Source of the DNA: Streptomyces sp. A3M-1-3
GTDB lineage: Bacteria > Actinomycetota > Actinomycetes > Streptomycetales > Streptomycetaceae
Assembly (NCBI RefSeq): GCF_024213665.1
Contig: NZ_JANAVP010000023.1
Span: 19,728-83,727 of the forward strand
Direction: 5' to 3'
Length of the DNA stretch: 64,000 bases
The number at the start of each line of letters is the position of its first letter. The first letter of the stretch is position 1. Below the pieces are notes generated by a model. The model was not told where the DNA came from, did not search any database, and saw only the letters and a list, made by a program, of their open reading frames with translations. The translations under genes were made by a program, and so were the position numbers. Below, piece by piece: positions 25,807 to 34,206 of this stretch.

Positions 25807-25897
25807 GTACCGAACTGTAATCGTGCGCGGTACAACCAGGTTCACCCCCAGCGGGTCTGCTCTGTGCGCAGGTAACCGAACCTGCGGGTCAGGTCTT

Positions 25898-26280
25898 GTG
25901 GGGGACCCTTTGGAAGCAGTAGAAACCGTTGCGCGGAAACCGCGCAGACGGGGCCGTACAACCCTGATCATCGCCGGTGCGGCGGTGCTCGGCGTGCTCG
26001 CGGGCACGGTCACGGGTTACGCCATCCAGTACGACCGCGAACCGACGCCGCTCCCGGCGCTGTCCCAGCCGGATCTGAAGCAGCCGAAGGCGGTGCCGGC
26101 CGGCACGAACACCACCGCGCAGTCGGTCAACGTGAGGCCGGCTACGAGCCGCTGTACCAGTCCAGGGTCATCGCGTGTCGCGGTGATGTGGCCATGGAGA
26201 TCTGGTACGTGAACAACACCCGCAGGATCTCCGAGAAGGCCGTGATGTCCCTCGCCGAGCAGCAGCTGGAGCGCCTGTGA
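25898..26280 (+). pseudogene. Membrane-anchored protein gene, deleted and frameshifted
   Basis: GTG at 25898 starts VGDPLEAVETVARKPRRRGR, then a membrane helix (TTLIIAGAAVLGVLAGTVTG) and an extracytoplasmic start. Around 26130 the coding phase jumps. The tail, in another frame, reads EAGYEPLYQ, then DVAMEIWYVNNTRRISEK, and ends LAEQQLERL at the TGA 26278-26280. The middle (about 120 residues in the paralogues downstream) is missing and the two parts are out of frame. The stop overlaps the GTG of the next gene as in an intact operon, so the tail is in its native position. The decay is by internal deletion. Confidence 0.75.
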
Positions 26281-27089
26281 CCGAGCAGCCGGCCATCCCG
26301 CCCACCCCGCCCACCCCGGGCTCGAACATGCCTGTTCCCGAGATCCTCGGCACCCCGAGGGAACCGCGCAGGATCAACCGCAGGCTGCTCGTCGCAGTGT
26401 CCGGCGTGCTGGCCCTCGGCGTCGTCGCGGGCGGCGGCGTCTGGGCACTGGACACGCTCGGCGACGCCGACCGCACCGCGACCACGGTCGTCTGGGCAGA
26501 ACCCCCGCAGGGCAAGGACGGGGCGGCCGAGTCCAGGAAGCCTGCAGGGCTGGGTGCCAGCCTGCTGCCGGTGGCGTACCAGTACAAGCTGGGGCCGGAC
26601 ATCGGCGCACACGGGAACGACACGGTCCTCAGCCGGAAGCAGGCGGTCGCGATCTTCAAGGAAGGCTCGCGTGGCCTGCCTTCCGCGCAGCGCAACAAGC
26701 GCAGCAAGGCGATCGACAAGCTGCGACTGCAGGGTCTCGCGCTGCGCAGCTATGTCTCGCTCGACGGCGGGCTGATTGTCGAGACCAAGCTTGCCCAGAT
26801 CGAAAATGCCAAGAACGGCCGGAAGCTGGCCGCATTCCAGAGCGAACTCGCGGACGCCCTCGGCATCTTCCGCAAGGGCCCCGCCATCCAGGGCTTCAAG
26901 AACGCCAAGTGCTTTCTCATGCCCAAGGTCTCCAAGGCGAAGCTCGACGCCATGTTCTGCAGTGCATACGAGGGCGATGTCCTGGTGAGCATGACCGCGT
27001 ACGGCGTCAAGCCGCTGGACACCGCAGCTGCTGCCGAGCTTCTGCGCCGGCAGCTGGACCATCTGAACTCTCCCGGGGAGTACGTGTGA
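26277..27089 (+). CDS. Single-pass membrane-anchored protein of unknown function
   Basis: A 270-residue protein. It has a Pro-rich cytosolic tail (1-35), a membrane helix (about 37-58) and an extracytoplasmic domain ending AAAELLRRQLDHLNSPGEYV. GTG start overlapping the previous gene's TGA. The architecture and the C-terminal helix resemble the genes on both sides, so the three are probably ancient duplicates. There is no recognisable catalytic motif. Confidence 0.75.
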   Translation: MTEQPAIPPTPPTPGSNMPVPEILGTPREPRRINRRLLVAVSGVLALGVVAGGGVWALDTLGDADRTATTVVWAEPPQGKDGAAESRKPAGLGASLLPVAYQYKLGPDIGAHGNDTVLSRKQAVAIFKEGSRGLPSAQRNKRSKAIDKLRLQGLALRSYVSLDGGLIVETKLAQIENAKNGRKLAAFQSELADALGIFRKGPAIQGFKNAKCFLMPKVSKAKLDAMFCSAYEGDVLVSMTAYGVKPLDTAAAAELLRRQLDHLNSPGEYV

Positions 27090-27952
27090 CCGACGAGACA
27101 TCCACGGCATCCCTGGTGCCCGAGGTGAACCCGTTCGCGCCGCCGGCCGAAGGCGGAACGCCGGAAACCGCCGCCCCCGGGCCCACAGCCGACCGGCGCG
27201 CCCTGCGCGCCGCGCTGCGCTGGACAGCGGCCGTGCTCGCCTTCGGCGCGCTCGGCGGCGGTGTGGCGTACGGCATCGCCGCGCAGGAGCGTGCCGACGT
27301 CCCCGGGCTCTCCACCCGTGACGACGGCCGCTGGGCGTACCCGAAGCTGACGAAGCCGGTGCTTCCGGCCGGTGCGACGCAGCCGTTCGACAAGGAGAAC
27401 CCGGGGCAGGTCCACTACGCGGACCTGGGCGATCTGCTGCTCCCGGCGCCCGGGGGCGCTCGGCCCGACAAGGCGCTCCAGGGCGAGAAGGGCCGGGTCC
27501 CCGTCGACCGCTTTCTCTCGGAGTACGAGAAGGAGGAGCGGGCCGACCTGAAGCAGGACCTCACCGACGGCGGGCTCCGGCACGTCGTGGCGCGCGGCTG
27601 GACCATGCCGGATTCCACCAGCACCCGGATCTATCTGCTGCGTTTCCACACGGCCGCTTACGCCGAGCAGTTCGCGGGCGACCACCTGGGCGGGGATCTG
27701 GAGGCGGTCCTGCCGGTGAACGGGGTGGACGAGTCGGCTCCGCTGGACGAGCAGTACCCGACTGACGCGACCGTCCCCTCGACCGATCGCGATGTGTACG
27801 ACGAGGCGGCCCCCCGCGGGCCGCAGCATGTCCGGCACGCGTACATCCGCGCCGGCGACACCTTCGCGCTGATCGTGCAGTCGAGGAAGGGCACGGCCAA
27901 CGCCGTCCCCTTCCACCAGACGGTCGTCCTGCAGAACCAGCTCCTCGGCTGA
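27086..27952 (+). CDS. Single-pass membrane-anchored protein of unknown function (paralogue)
   Basis: A 288-residue protein. It has an acidic/Pro-rich N-terminus, a membrane helix (about 44-66) and an extracytoplasmic domain with PKLTKPVLPAG, LLPAPGGARPD and a C-terminal helix (PFHQTVVLQNQLLG). GTG start overlapping the upstream TGA by 4 bases. Third member of the cluster. It might act with its neighbours as an envelope complex; nothing in sequence shows a reaction. Confidence 0.75.
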   Translation: MTDETSTASLVPEVNPFAPPAEGGTPETAAPGPTADRRALRAALRWTAAVLAFGALGGGVAYGIAAQERADVPGLSTRDDGRWAYPKLTKPVLPAGATQPFDKENPGQVHYADLGDLLLPAPGGARPDKALQGEKGRVPVDRFLSEYEKEERADLKQDLTDGGLRHVVARGWTMPDSTSTRIYLLRFHTAAYAEQFAGDHLGGDLEAVLPVNGVDESAPLDEQYPTDATVPSTDRDVYDEAAPRGPQHVRHAYIRAGDTFALIVQSRKGTANAVPFHQTVVLQNQLLG

Positions 27953-28103
27953 CCCCCGGACCCCCGGCCGGGGCGCGTGGGGTTGACCTCACAGAGAGCA
28001 CCGGGCCTCGGGCGACGCTGTGCTGTCCCGGGGGCGACGCCCGGACCCCGGCCGGGTGGCGCGTGGGGTTGACCTCACAGAGAGCACCGGGCCCTCAGGC
28101 GAC
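27951..28103 (+). repeat. Tandem duplication of about 67 bases
   Basis: Copy A at 27951-28016 and copy B at 28036-28103 share GCGCGTGGGGTTGACCTCAC and the flanking ACAGAGAGCACCGGGCC. Both carry a TTGACC element. Each begins with a GACCCCCGGACCCC-type segment that also occurs, inverted, near 2330-2365. Confidence 0.85.
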
Positions 28104-28158
28104 TAAGCTGGGGCCCGGTTCCGTACCGCCGCCCTATACATCGTCCGAGGAGCACCCC

Positions 28159-28260
28159 GTGCTTGAGGCAGTCTTCACCTCCCTGCTGGTCCTGGTCTGC
28201 GTCGGCGTTCTCGCCTTCACCGTCCTGGCCGTGAAGAAGCTGTACCAGGGTCAGCGCTGA
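28159..28260 (+). CDS. 33-residue single-helix membrane peptide
   Basis: GTG at 28159, eight bases after GGAG, opens a 33-residue frame: VLEAVFTSLLVLVCVGVLAF followed by TVLAVKKLYQGQR. Residues 5-24 form one membrane helix and the tail is basic. The compact layout between a duplicated promoter-like segment and the nitrobindin gene, 32 bases downstream, supports it as real. Function unknown. Confidence 0.65.
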   Translation: MLEAVFTSLLVLVCVGVLAFTVLAVKKLYQGQR

Positions 28261-28292
28261 CCATCCCCCCTCTACAGATCGCCTGAGCACCC

Positions 28293-28865
28293 ATGATCGA
28301 GATTCCGTCCGACCTCCACCCGGACCTCGTCCCCCTCGCCTTCCTCCTCGGCACCTGGGAGGGCGCGGGCGTCTCCGACTTCCCCGGGGCCGAGAAGTGC
28401 AACTTCGGCCAGGAGGTCACCTTCAGCCACGACGGCCGTGACTTCCTCGAGTACGTCTCGCATTCCTGGGTGCTCGACGCCGAGGGCGAGAAGGTCAAGC
28501 CGCTGGAGTCGGAGTCCGGCTACTGGCGGATCGACAAGGAGCGCAAGGTCGAGGTCGTCATGGTCCGCGACCAGGGCATCGTCGAGGTCTGGTACGGCGA
28601 GCTGGCCGACCGGAAGCCGCAGATCGACCTGGCCACGGACGCGGTCGCCCGCACCGCGGCCTCCGGCCCGTACACCGGCGGAAAGCGTCTCTACGGCTAT
28701 GTGAAGAGCGACCTCATGTGGGTCGGCGAGAAGGCCACCCCCGAGGTCGAGCTGCGCCCGTACATGTCGGCGCACCTGAAGAAGGTCGTCACCCCCGAAG
28801 AGGTCGCGTCGTGGGCGAAGGACGTCGGCGACCTGCCGGACGACGGGATTGCCTTCTTCCGTTAG
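28293..28865 (+). CDS. Nitrobindin-like FABP-family heme-binding protein
   Basis: A 190-residue beta-barrel of the DUF1794/nitrobindin family. The signature LLGTWEGAGVSDFPG is at residues 18-32 and the barrel ends VTPEEVASWAKDVGDLPDDGIAFFR. Relatives bind ferric heme and handle NO or peroxynitrite; mycobacterial Rv0813c is the syntenic relative. A terminator follows and nur starts 79 bases later. Confidence 0.85.
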   Translation: MIEIPSDLHPDLVPLAFLLGTWEGAGVSDFPGAEKCNFGQEVTFSHDGRDFLEYVSHSWVLDAEGEKVKPLESESGYWRIDKERKVEVVMVRDQGIVEVWYGELADRKPQIDLATDAVARTAASGPYTGGKRLYGYVKSDLMWVGEKATPEVELRPYMSAHLKKVVTPEEVASWAKDVGDLPDDGIAFFR

Positions 28866-28886
28866 GCATCGGCCAGGCATCCTCGT

Positions 28887-28922
28887 TGAGGGGGATCACC
28901 GGACGCTCGGTGGTCCCCCTCA
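28887..28922 (+). terminator. Terminator after the nitrobindin gene
   Basis: A 15-bp stem (28887-28901 with 28908-28922, one G-U pair) and a 6-base loop. It ends 21 bases before the nur start. Confidence 0.8.
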
Positions 28923-28930
28923 CGCCTGCC

Positions 28931-28936
28931 TACACT
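28931..28936 (+). promoter_or_regulatory. -10 element of nur (leaderless start)
   Basis: TACACT lies 7 bases before the GTG at 28944. No Shine-Dalgarno sequence is present, so nur is probably translated from a leaderless mRNA starting at or next to the GTG. Confidence 0.5.
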
Positions 28937-28943
28937 GGGGCTT

Positions 28944-29384
28944 GTGGTGAGCACCGACTGGAAGAGCGATCTGCGGCAGCGCGGTTACCGGCTGACTCCG
29001 CAGCGGCAGCTTGTCCTCGAAGCCGTCGACACCCTTGAGCACGCGACCCCCGACGACATCCTGGGGGAGGTGCGCAAGACGGCCTCCGGCGTGAACATCT
29101 CCACCGTCTACCGGACCCTGGAGCTGCTGGAGGAACTGGGACTCGTCTCGCACGCACACCTCGGCCACGGCGCCCCGACGTACCACCTCGCGGACCGGCA
29201 CCACCACATCCACCTGGTGTGCCGCGACTGTACGAACGTCATCGAGGCCGATATCGAGGTCGCCGCCGACTTCACCGCCAAGCTGCGCGACACCTTCGGC
29301 TTCGAGACCGACATGAAGCACTTCGCGATCTTCGGGCGCTGCCGGAGCTGCACCGCCAAGGCGGCCGCGCCGGACCCGTCGTAG
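28944..29384 (+). CDS. nur: Fur-family nickel regulator Nur
   Basis: A 146-residue Fur-family repressor. The winged helix (residues 1-80, RGYRLTPQRQLVLEAV) and dimer domain are both complete. Metal ligands are visible in DRHHHIHLVCRDC and in the final CRSC, giving the two C-x2-C pairs of the structural Zn site in some family members. Position and gene order match Nur of S. coelicolor, which controls nickel uptake and the Fe/Ni superoxide dismutase switch. Start at 28944 (GTG) fits a leaderless transcript; GTG at 28947 is the alternative. Confidence 0.88.
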   Translation: MVSTDWKSDLRQRGYRLTPQRQLVLEAVDTLEHATPDDILGEVRKTASGVNISTVYRTLELLEELGLVSHAHLGHGAPTYHLADRHHHIHLVCRDCTNVIEADIEVAADFTAKLRDTFGFETDMKHFAIFGRCRSCTAKAAAPDPS

Positions 29385-29392
29385 GCAGGTCG

Positions 29393-29398
29393 TAGGCT
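29393..29398 (+). promoter_or_regulatory. -10 element of ygfZ (leaderless start)
   Basis: TAGGCT ends exactly 7 bases before the ATG at 29406, with no ribosome-binding site between. The same TAGGCT-N7-ATG layout precedes gpmA. Confidence 0.5.
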
Positions 29399-29405
29399 TA
29401 CGCCT

Positions 29406-30389
29406 ATGCAGCGACATTCAACGCGTAGTCCCCTGCTTTCCCTGCCCGGCGCCGTTCCCGCCGAGGGACGGGACGAGGGTGTCGCCGCGCATTACGGCGA
29501 CCTCTTCCGGGAACAGCGCGCCCTCGCCGACGGCACCGGGTTCGTCGATCTCTCGCACCGCGGTGTGGTCACCGTCACCGGCGACGACCGGCTGAGCTGG
29601 CTGCATCTGCTGCTCACCCAGCACGTCAGCGAGCTGCCCGCCGGGCAGGCCACCGAGGCGCTGATCCTCTCGGCCCACGGGCACATCGAGCACGCGCTCT
29701 ATCTCGTCGACGACGGTACGACGGTCTGGATGCACGTCGAGCCGGGCACGCAGGACGCGCTGATCGCGTACCTGGAGTCGATGAAGTTCTTCTACCGCGC
29801 CGATGTCGCCGACCGCACGGACGACTTCGCCGTGGTCCATCTGCCGGCCGGTTCGATCGCCCCGATCCCGGACGGCACCGTTGTGCGGGAGACCGCCCAC
29901 GGCCGGGACCTCTTCCTGCCGCGCGCGGAGCTGGAGTCCTTCGCGGCCGGTCCGGCGAAGCCCGCGATCGGGATTCTCGCGTACGAGGCGCTGCGCATCG
30001 AGGCGCACCGGCCGAGGCTGGGCATGGAGACCGACCACCGCACGATCCCGCACGAGCTGGGCTGGATCGGTACGGCCGTCCATCTGCAGAAGGGCTGCTA
30101 CCGGGGCCAGGAGACGGTCGCCCGCGTCCACAACCTGGGGAAGCCGCCGCGCCGGCTGGTCTTCCTGCACCTGGACGGCAGCGAGGTGCACCTGCCGGGC
30201 CACGGCACGCCGATCCGGCTCGCCGCGGACGGCCCCGAGGGCCGCCAGCTGGGGTTCATCACCACCTCGGCCCGCCACCACGAGCTGGGCCCGATCGCGC
30301 TGGCCCTGGTCAAGCGAAATGTGCCGGTGGACGCCGAGCTGATCGCCGACACCACGGCGGCGGCCCAGGAAGTCGTCGTCGAGCCCTGA
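29406..30389 (+). CDS. ygfZ: Folate-binding Fe-S cluster assembly factor YgfZ
   Basis: A 327-residue GcvT-like protein that helps repair or mature Fe-S enzymes. The hallmark motif K-G-C-Y-x-G-Q-E (KGCYRGQETVARVHNLG) is present near residue 226. GcvT-type regions FVDLSHRGVVTVTGDDRLSWLHLLL and IPHELGWIG are also visible. Leaderless start at ATG 29406. Convergent with dtd. Confidence 0.93.
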   Translation: MQRHSTRSPLLSLPGAVPAEGRDEGVAAHYGDLFREQRALADGTGFVDLSHRGVVTVTGDDRLSWLHLLLTQHVSELPAGQATEALILSAHGHIEHALYLVDDGTTVWMHVEPGTQDALIAYLESMKFFYRADVADRTDDFAVVHLPAGSIAPIPDGTVVRETAHGRDLFLPRAELESFAAGPAKPAIGILAYEALRIEAHRPRLGMETDHRTIPHELGWIGTAVHLQKGCYRGQETVARVHNLGKPPRRLVFLHLDGSEVHLPGHGTPIRLAADGPEGRQLGFITTSARHHELGPIALALVKRNVPVDAELIADTTAAAQEVVVEP

Positions 30390-30409
30390 CGGCCTGCCCG
30401 TCCTCAGTC

Positions 30410-30847
30410 TCAGACCTCGATCAGGACTGTGAACGGGCCGTGGTTCGTGAGCGAGACGCGCATGTCCGCGCCGAACCGGCCCGTCGCCACCTCCGCACCC
30501 AGCGTCCGCAGCTGTGCGACCACCTCGTCGACCAGTGGCTCCGCCACGTCCCCGGGCGCGGCCGCGTTCCAGGTGGGGCGGCGGCCCTTGCGGGCGTCCC
30601 CGTAGAGAGTGAACTGCGAAATCACCAGCAAGGGCGCATTCACGTCGGAGCAGGACTTCTCGCCCTCCAGGATGCGCAGCGACCACAGCTTGCGGGCGAG
30701 CTGCGCCGCCTTCTCCGCCGTGTCCCCGTGGGTCACTCCGACCAGTACACACAACCCTTCGCCGACGATCTCGCCGACCACTTCCGCCGCGGGCTCTCCC
30801 GCCACGACGACGCTCGCGCCGTCCACCCGCTGAACCACTGCACGCAT
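30410..30847 (-). CDS. dtd: D-aminoacyl-tRNA deacylase
   Basis: A 145-residue DTD that hydrolyses D-amino acids off tRNA. It starts MRAVVQRVDGASV at 30847. It has the SQFTLYGDARKG and LTNHGPFTVLIEV (Gly-cisPro type NHGPFT) motifs that form the active site. Divergent from rsiG with about 157 bases between starts. Confidence 0.95.
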   Translation of the reverse strand: MRAVVQRVDGASVVVAGEPAAEVVGEIVGEGLCVLVGVTHGDTAEKAAQLARKLWSLRILEGEKSCSDVNAPLLVISQFTLYGDARKGRRPTWNAAAPGDVAEPLVDEVVAQLRTLGAEVATGRFGADMRVSLTNHGPFTVLIEV

Positions 30848-31004
30848 GGGGCCCATCATGCCGTGCGGCCATCCGGGGCCGATCGGGGGCAGTGCGCCTG
30901 CGTCCGCGCCACGGAGAGTGGCACGATGCATGCAGGCGGTGCTTCCCCTCGGCCCTTCGGGCCCGGGGAGACCCCCATGCACCGGTCGAGGGGACGGAAG
31001 ACGC

Positions 31005-31589
31005 ATGACTACATCTGGCACCGGGCAGCCCCCCGGTCCCGTACCGACGGCCCGTACGACCGCGGCACGACCACCGGCGCAGCGGACCGGCGGCTCGCTG
31101 CCAGAGCCGCCGCGGCACGATCTCGCGGTACTCCGGCTGCCCGAACTGCGCGCGCTGCGCCGCGAGTCGACGCAGCACGAGGCCGACCTCAGCTATGTCC
31201 GGCGGCTCCTGCAGGGCCGCATCGACATCCTGCGCGCCGAGCTGGCCCGCCGTACGGGCCCGGAGGTGCCGGTCGTCGACCGGCTCTCGGAGATCCTCGC
31301 CGACGCACCGTCGAGCCACCGGACCTCGGCCCGGCACGTGACGCTGGGCACCCCGCACAGCGAGGAGTACCGGCTGCTGGCCGCCGAGATGCTCGCCGAG
31401 GTCGAGCTGTCGGACCTCGGCGCCCGTACCGACGACGAGCTGCACAGCGCGATGGGGCGGCTCGTACGGTACGAACAGCAGGTCTCCCGGCGCCGTCAGC
31501 TGCTCCAGCGCACGGCCGACGAGTGCAGCGCCGAAATCACCCGCAGGTACCGTGAAGGCGAAGCGCAGGTGGACGACCTGCTCGCGTGA
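31005..31589 (+). CDS. rsiG: c-di-GMP-responsive anti-sigma factor RsiG
   Basis: A 194-residue protein with two antiparallel-helix halves. Each half carries the c-di-GMP motif E-x3-S-x2-R-x3-Q-x3-D: EADLSYVRRLLQGRID near residue 58 and EQQVSRRRQLLQRTAD near residue 158. In Streptomyces RsiG sequesters the sporulation sigma factor WhiG when bound to c-di-GMP. The first 45 residues are disordered (Thr/Pro/Ala-rich). ATG at 31005 behind GGAAG. whiG itself is not in the window. It is close to devA/devB, another developmental locus. Confidence 0.9.
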   Translation: MTTSGTGQPPGPVPTARTTAARPPAQRTGGSLPEPPRHDLAVLRLPELRALRRESTQHEADLSYVRRLLQGRIDILRAELARRTGPEVPVVDRLSEILADAPSSHRTSARHVTLGTPHSEEYRLLAAEMLAEVELSDLGARTDDELHSAMGRLVRYEQQVSRRRQLLQRTADECSAEITRRYREGEAQVDDLLA

Positions 31590-31630
31590 CCCAGTACCAG
31601 CGTCCCAGGCCGGAAGCGAAAGGCCCCACG

Positions 31631-32602
31631 ATGACCAGCACCGAATCCGCTATACCCGCGGCGATACCCCCGGTCCTCGCCGAAGTCGTACGATCCGGCT
31701 TCGTGGAGGGCCACCACCGGGGCTCGCTGGTGCTGCTGGCCGCCGACGGCGGCGTCGAGCTGGCGCTCGGCGATGTGAACCGGCCCGTCTTCCCGCGCTC
31801 CAGCAACAAGCCGCTGCAGGCGGCCGCGGTGCTGCGGGCCGGGCTCGGGCTCAGCGGTGAGCGGCTGGCGCTGGCCGCCGCGAGCCACTCGGGGGAGGGC
31901 TTCCACCTCGACCTCGTAGAGAAGATGCTCGCCGAGCACGGCCTGTCCGCCGCGGATCTGCGAAACCCGGCGGACCTGCCGCTGGACCCGGCCGAGGCGG
32001 AGACGTACCTCGCGGCCGGCGGGGTCCGCGACCGGGTCACGATGAACTGCTCCGGCAAGCACGCGGCGATGCTGGCCGCCTGCGTGCTGAACGGCTGGCC
32101 GCTCGACTCCTACCTGGACCCCGGCCACCCCTTGCAGCAGCTGGTCCACACGGGTGTGGAGTCCGCGTCCGGCGAGCGGGTCGCGGCGGTCGGTACGGAC
32201 GGCTGCGGCGCCCCGCTGATGGCGATCAGCCTGACCGGTCTGGCCCGTGCCTTCCGGCACTTTGTCCTCGCGGATCCTCAGACGCCCGAGCGCCAGGTCG
32301 CCGACGCGATGCGCGCGCACCCCGAATACGTCGCCGGCACCCGCCGGCCCGACACCTGGCTGATGCGCGAGGTGCCGGGCGCCCTGTCCAAGATGGGCGC
32401 GGAGGCGGTTCAGGCGGTGGCCCTCGCGGACGGCCGGGCGCTGGCCTTCAAGATCGACGACGGCTCGGGGCGCGCCCTGGGGCCGGTATTGGCGCGGGCG
32501 CTGGCGCTGCTGGGCGTCGATGCCCCGGTGGTGTCCCGGATCGCTGACGCGCCGCTGCTGGGCGGCGGCGGCAGGGTCGGCGAAATTCGCGCGACCTTCT
32601 GA
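31631..32602 (+). CDS. Type II asparaginase-family protein
   Basis: A 323-residue Asparaginase_II (PF06089) protein expected to deamidate L-asparagine. Conserved segments FPRSSNKPLQAAAVL, ASHSGEGFHLD, NCSGKHAAMLAACV and TDGCGAP are all present. ATG at 31631 after GAAAGG; a GTG at 31586 overlapping the rsiG stop is an alternative. Probably co-transcribed with rsiG. No signal peptide, so cytosolic. Confidence 0.88.
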   Translation: MTSTESAIPAAIPPVLAEVVRSGFVEGHHRGSLVLLAADGGVELALGDVNRPVFPRSSNKPLQAAAVLRAGLGLSGERLALAAASHSGEGFHLDLVEKMLAEHGLSAADLRNPADLPLDPAEAETYLAAGGVRDRVTMNCSGKHAAMLAACVLNGWPLDSYLDPGHPLQQLVHTGVESASGERVAAVGTDGCGAPLMAISLTGLARAFRHFVLADPQTPERQVADAMRAHPEYVAGTRRPDTWLMREVPGALSKMGAEAVQAVALADGRALAFKIDDGSGRALGPVLARALALLGVDAPVVSRIADAPLLGGGGRVGEIRATF

Positions 32603-32626
32603 GGGGGCCTCGCCTAGCGTGGCCGT

Positions 32627-33871
32627 ATGAGCCTGGACGTCCGCACTGTCACCGAGTCCGAGTTCCCCGACTGGTTGCGCGCCCTGAACACCGGATTCCT
32701 CCGGCCGCCGGTGGTCACGGACGAGGAGGTCGAGGGGCGCAGGCCGCACACCGATCTCTCCCGGGCGCGGGGGGCCTTCGAGGCGGGCCGCTGTGTCGCC
32801 ACCTTCCGGTCGTTCGCCCAGGAGCTCACCGCCGTCGGCGGTGCATCGCTGCCGGCGAGCGCCGTCTCCGATGTGACGGTCTCGCCCACGCACCGCCGCC
32901 GCGGGCTGCTCAGCCGGATGATGGCAGCGGACCTGGCGGCGGCAAAGGAGCGCGGGGACGTCGTGTCGACGCTGATCGCCGCCGAGTACCCGATCTACGG
33001 GCGGTACGGGTACGGCCCGGCCACCTGGACCACCGAGTGGGAGATCGACGTCCCGCGCACCGGCCTCGATCCGCGCTGGGCCGGTCCCGGCGACGGCGGC
33101 CGGATCGACCTGGTCGACGGTGTGGAGGTACGGAAGACCGGCCCCGGACTCCACGAGCGGCTGCGGGCGAGCCGGCACGGCGTGGTCAGTCGCGACGAGC
33201 GCTACTGGAACCTGAACACGGGCCTCGACCGACTGCCCGGCCATCCCTGGGCCGAGCCCTTCTATGCGGTGTACCGCTCGGCCGGCGGCGAGCTGGAGGG
33301 CCTGCTCGCGTACAAGGCCGACGACACCTGGGGCGAAAGCAAGCTCCCGCAGAACACCGCCACCGTGCTCGACATGATCGCGGTGACGCCGGCCGCGGAG
33401 CGTGCCCTGTGGCACTTCCTCTGCTCGGTCGACTGGATCACCAAGGTCCGGTCCGGTTTCCGCGCCCCGGACGACCTGCTTCCGCTGCTGCTGCCGGATC
33501 CGCGCGCGGCCCGCGTCGTCACGCACGCGGACCTGCTCTGGGTGCGGCTGCTGGATGTCGTACGGGCGCTGGAGGCCCGTACGTACCCCGTACCCGGCAC
33601 GCTCGTCCTGGAGGTCGAGGATTCGGCGGGGCTCGCGGGCGGGCGCTTCCGGCTGGACGCCTCGCCGGAGGGGGCGGTCTGCGCGCCGGCCACCGAGTCG
33701 GCGGACCTCACGCTGGCGGTGGGGGAGCTGGGGGCGCTGTACCTGGGGGACGAGTCGGCGGTGCGGCTTACGGCGCTGGGCCGGGTCGCGGAGGAGTCCA
33801 AGGGCGCGGCGGCGGTTGCGGACGCGCTTTTCCGTACGCCGAGGCGCCCTTGGTGCCCGGACATCTTCTGA
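32627..33871 (+). CDS. Eis-like GNAT N-acetyltransferase
   Basis: A 414-residue protein in the Eis pattern. An N-terminal GNAT domain has the acetyl-CoA motif VSPTHRRRGLLSRMM (near residue 85) and the IYGRYGYGPAT loop. A second GNAT-like domain (VYRSAGGELEGLLAYK) and an SCP2-like C-terminal domain follow, and the C-terminus DIF acts as a terminal catalytic carboxylate in the family. Eis proteins acetylate amines, including aminoglycosides, at several positions. The substrate here is unknown. Starts 24 bases after the asparaginase gene. Confidence 0.88.
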   Translation: MSLDVRTVTESEFPDWLRALNTGFLRPPVVTDEEVEGRRPHTDLSRARGAFEAGRCVATFRSFAQELTAVGGASLPASAVSDVTVSPTHRRRGLLSRMMAADLAAAKERGDVVSTLIAAEYPIYGRYGYGPATWTTEWEIDVPRTGLDPRWAGPGDGGRIDLVDGVEVRKTGPGLHERLRASRHGVVSRDERYWNLNTGLDRLPGHPWAEPFYAVYRSAGGELEGLLAYKADDTWGESKLPQNTATVLDMIAVTPAAERALWHFLCSVDWITKVRSGFRAPDDLLPLLLPDPRAARVVTHADLLWVRLLDVVRALEARTYPVPGTLVLEVEDSAGLAGGRFRLDASPEGAVCAPATESADLTLAVGELGALYLGDESAVRLTALGRVAEESKGAAAVADALFRTPRRPWCPDIF

Positions 33872-33889
33872 GGCGCGGTGTGCCGCACC

Positions 33890-34078
33890 TCAGCCGAGGA
33901 CCGGCTGGACGAGCAGGACCAGTACCACGGCCCCGATGCTGAGGCAGGCCGTGTTCTTGGCCTTGATGCCGACGGTGAGCAGGGCGACGGCGACCAGGCC
34001 CATGGCCCCGAACTGCCATTGGATGACTTCTTCGAGGGCGATGGCGAGGCCGGCGAGGAGGAGAGCGATGAGCGGCAT
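33890..34078 (-). CDS. 62-residue two-helix membrane protein (dev-associated, copy 1)
   Basis: Starts MPLIALLLAGLAIALEEVIQ and continues through a second helix to QPVLG. It carries a conserved central motif GIKAKNTAC. A good ribosome-binding site (GGGAGGG) precedes the ATG. It diverges from devE over an operator-like region. It is the same length as, and clearly homologous to, the protein at 35074-35262. Function unknown; a membrane partner or target of the GntR regulator is the natural guess. Confidence 0.8.
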   Translation of the reverse strand: MPLIALLLAGLAIALEEVIQWQFGAMGLVAVALLTVGIKAKNTACLSIGAVVLVLLVQPVLG

Positions 34079-34103
34079 TGCGGTCCCTCCCTGGGTGTGC
34101 GGC

Positions 34104-34131
34104 GAGTTGGCGACCAACTCCACCTGAGTTG
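34104..34131. promoter_or_regulatory. Candidate GntR operator, devE side
   Basis: A perfect 7-bp palindrome GAGTTGG-CGA-CCAACTC (34104-34120) followed by CACCTGAGTTG. The same AGTTGGCRACCAACT core recurs at 35341-35355 ahead of devA, in the same position relative to both divergent genes. Confidence 0.7.
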
Positions 34132-34206
34132 TCCCCGGTTCGAGCCTTCCTATAACCATCTCCGCAATAACTCCCGATAGATGGCCAGTAGTTGTACTGT
34201 TTGGCT

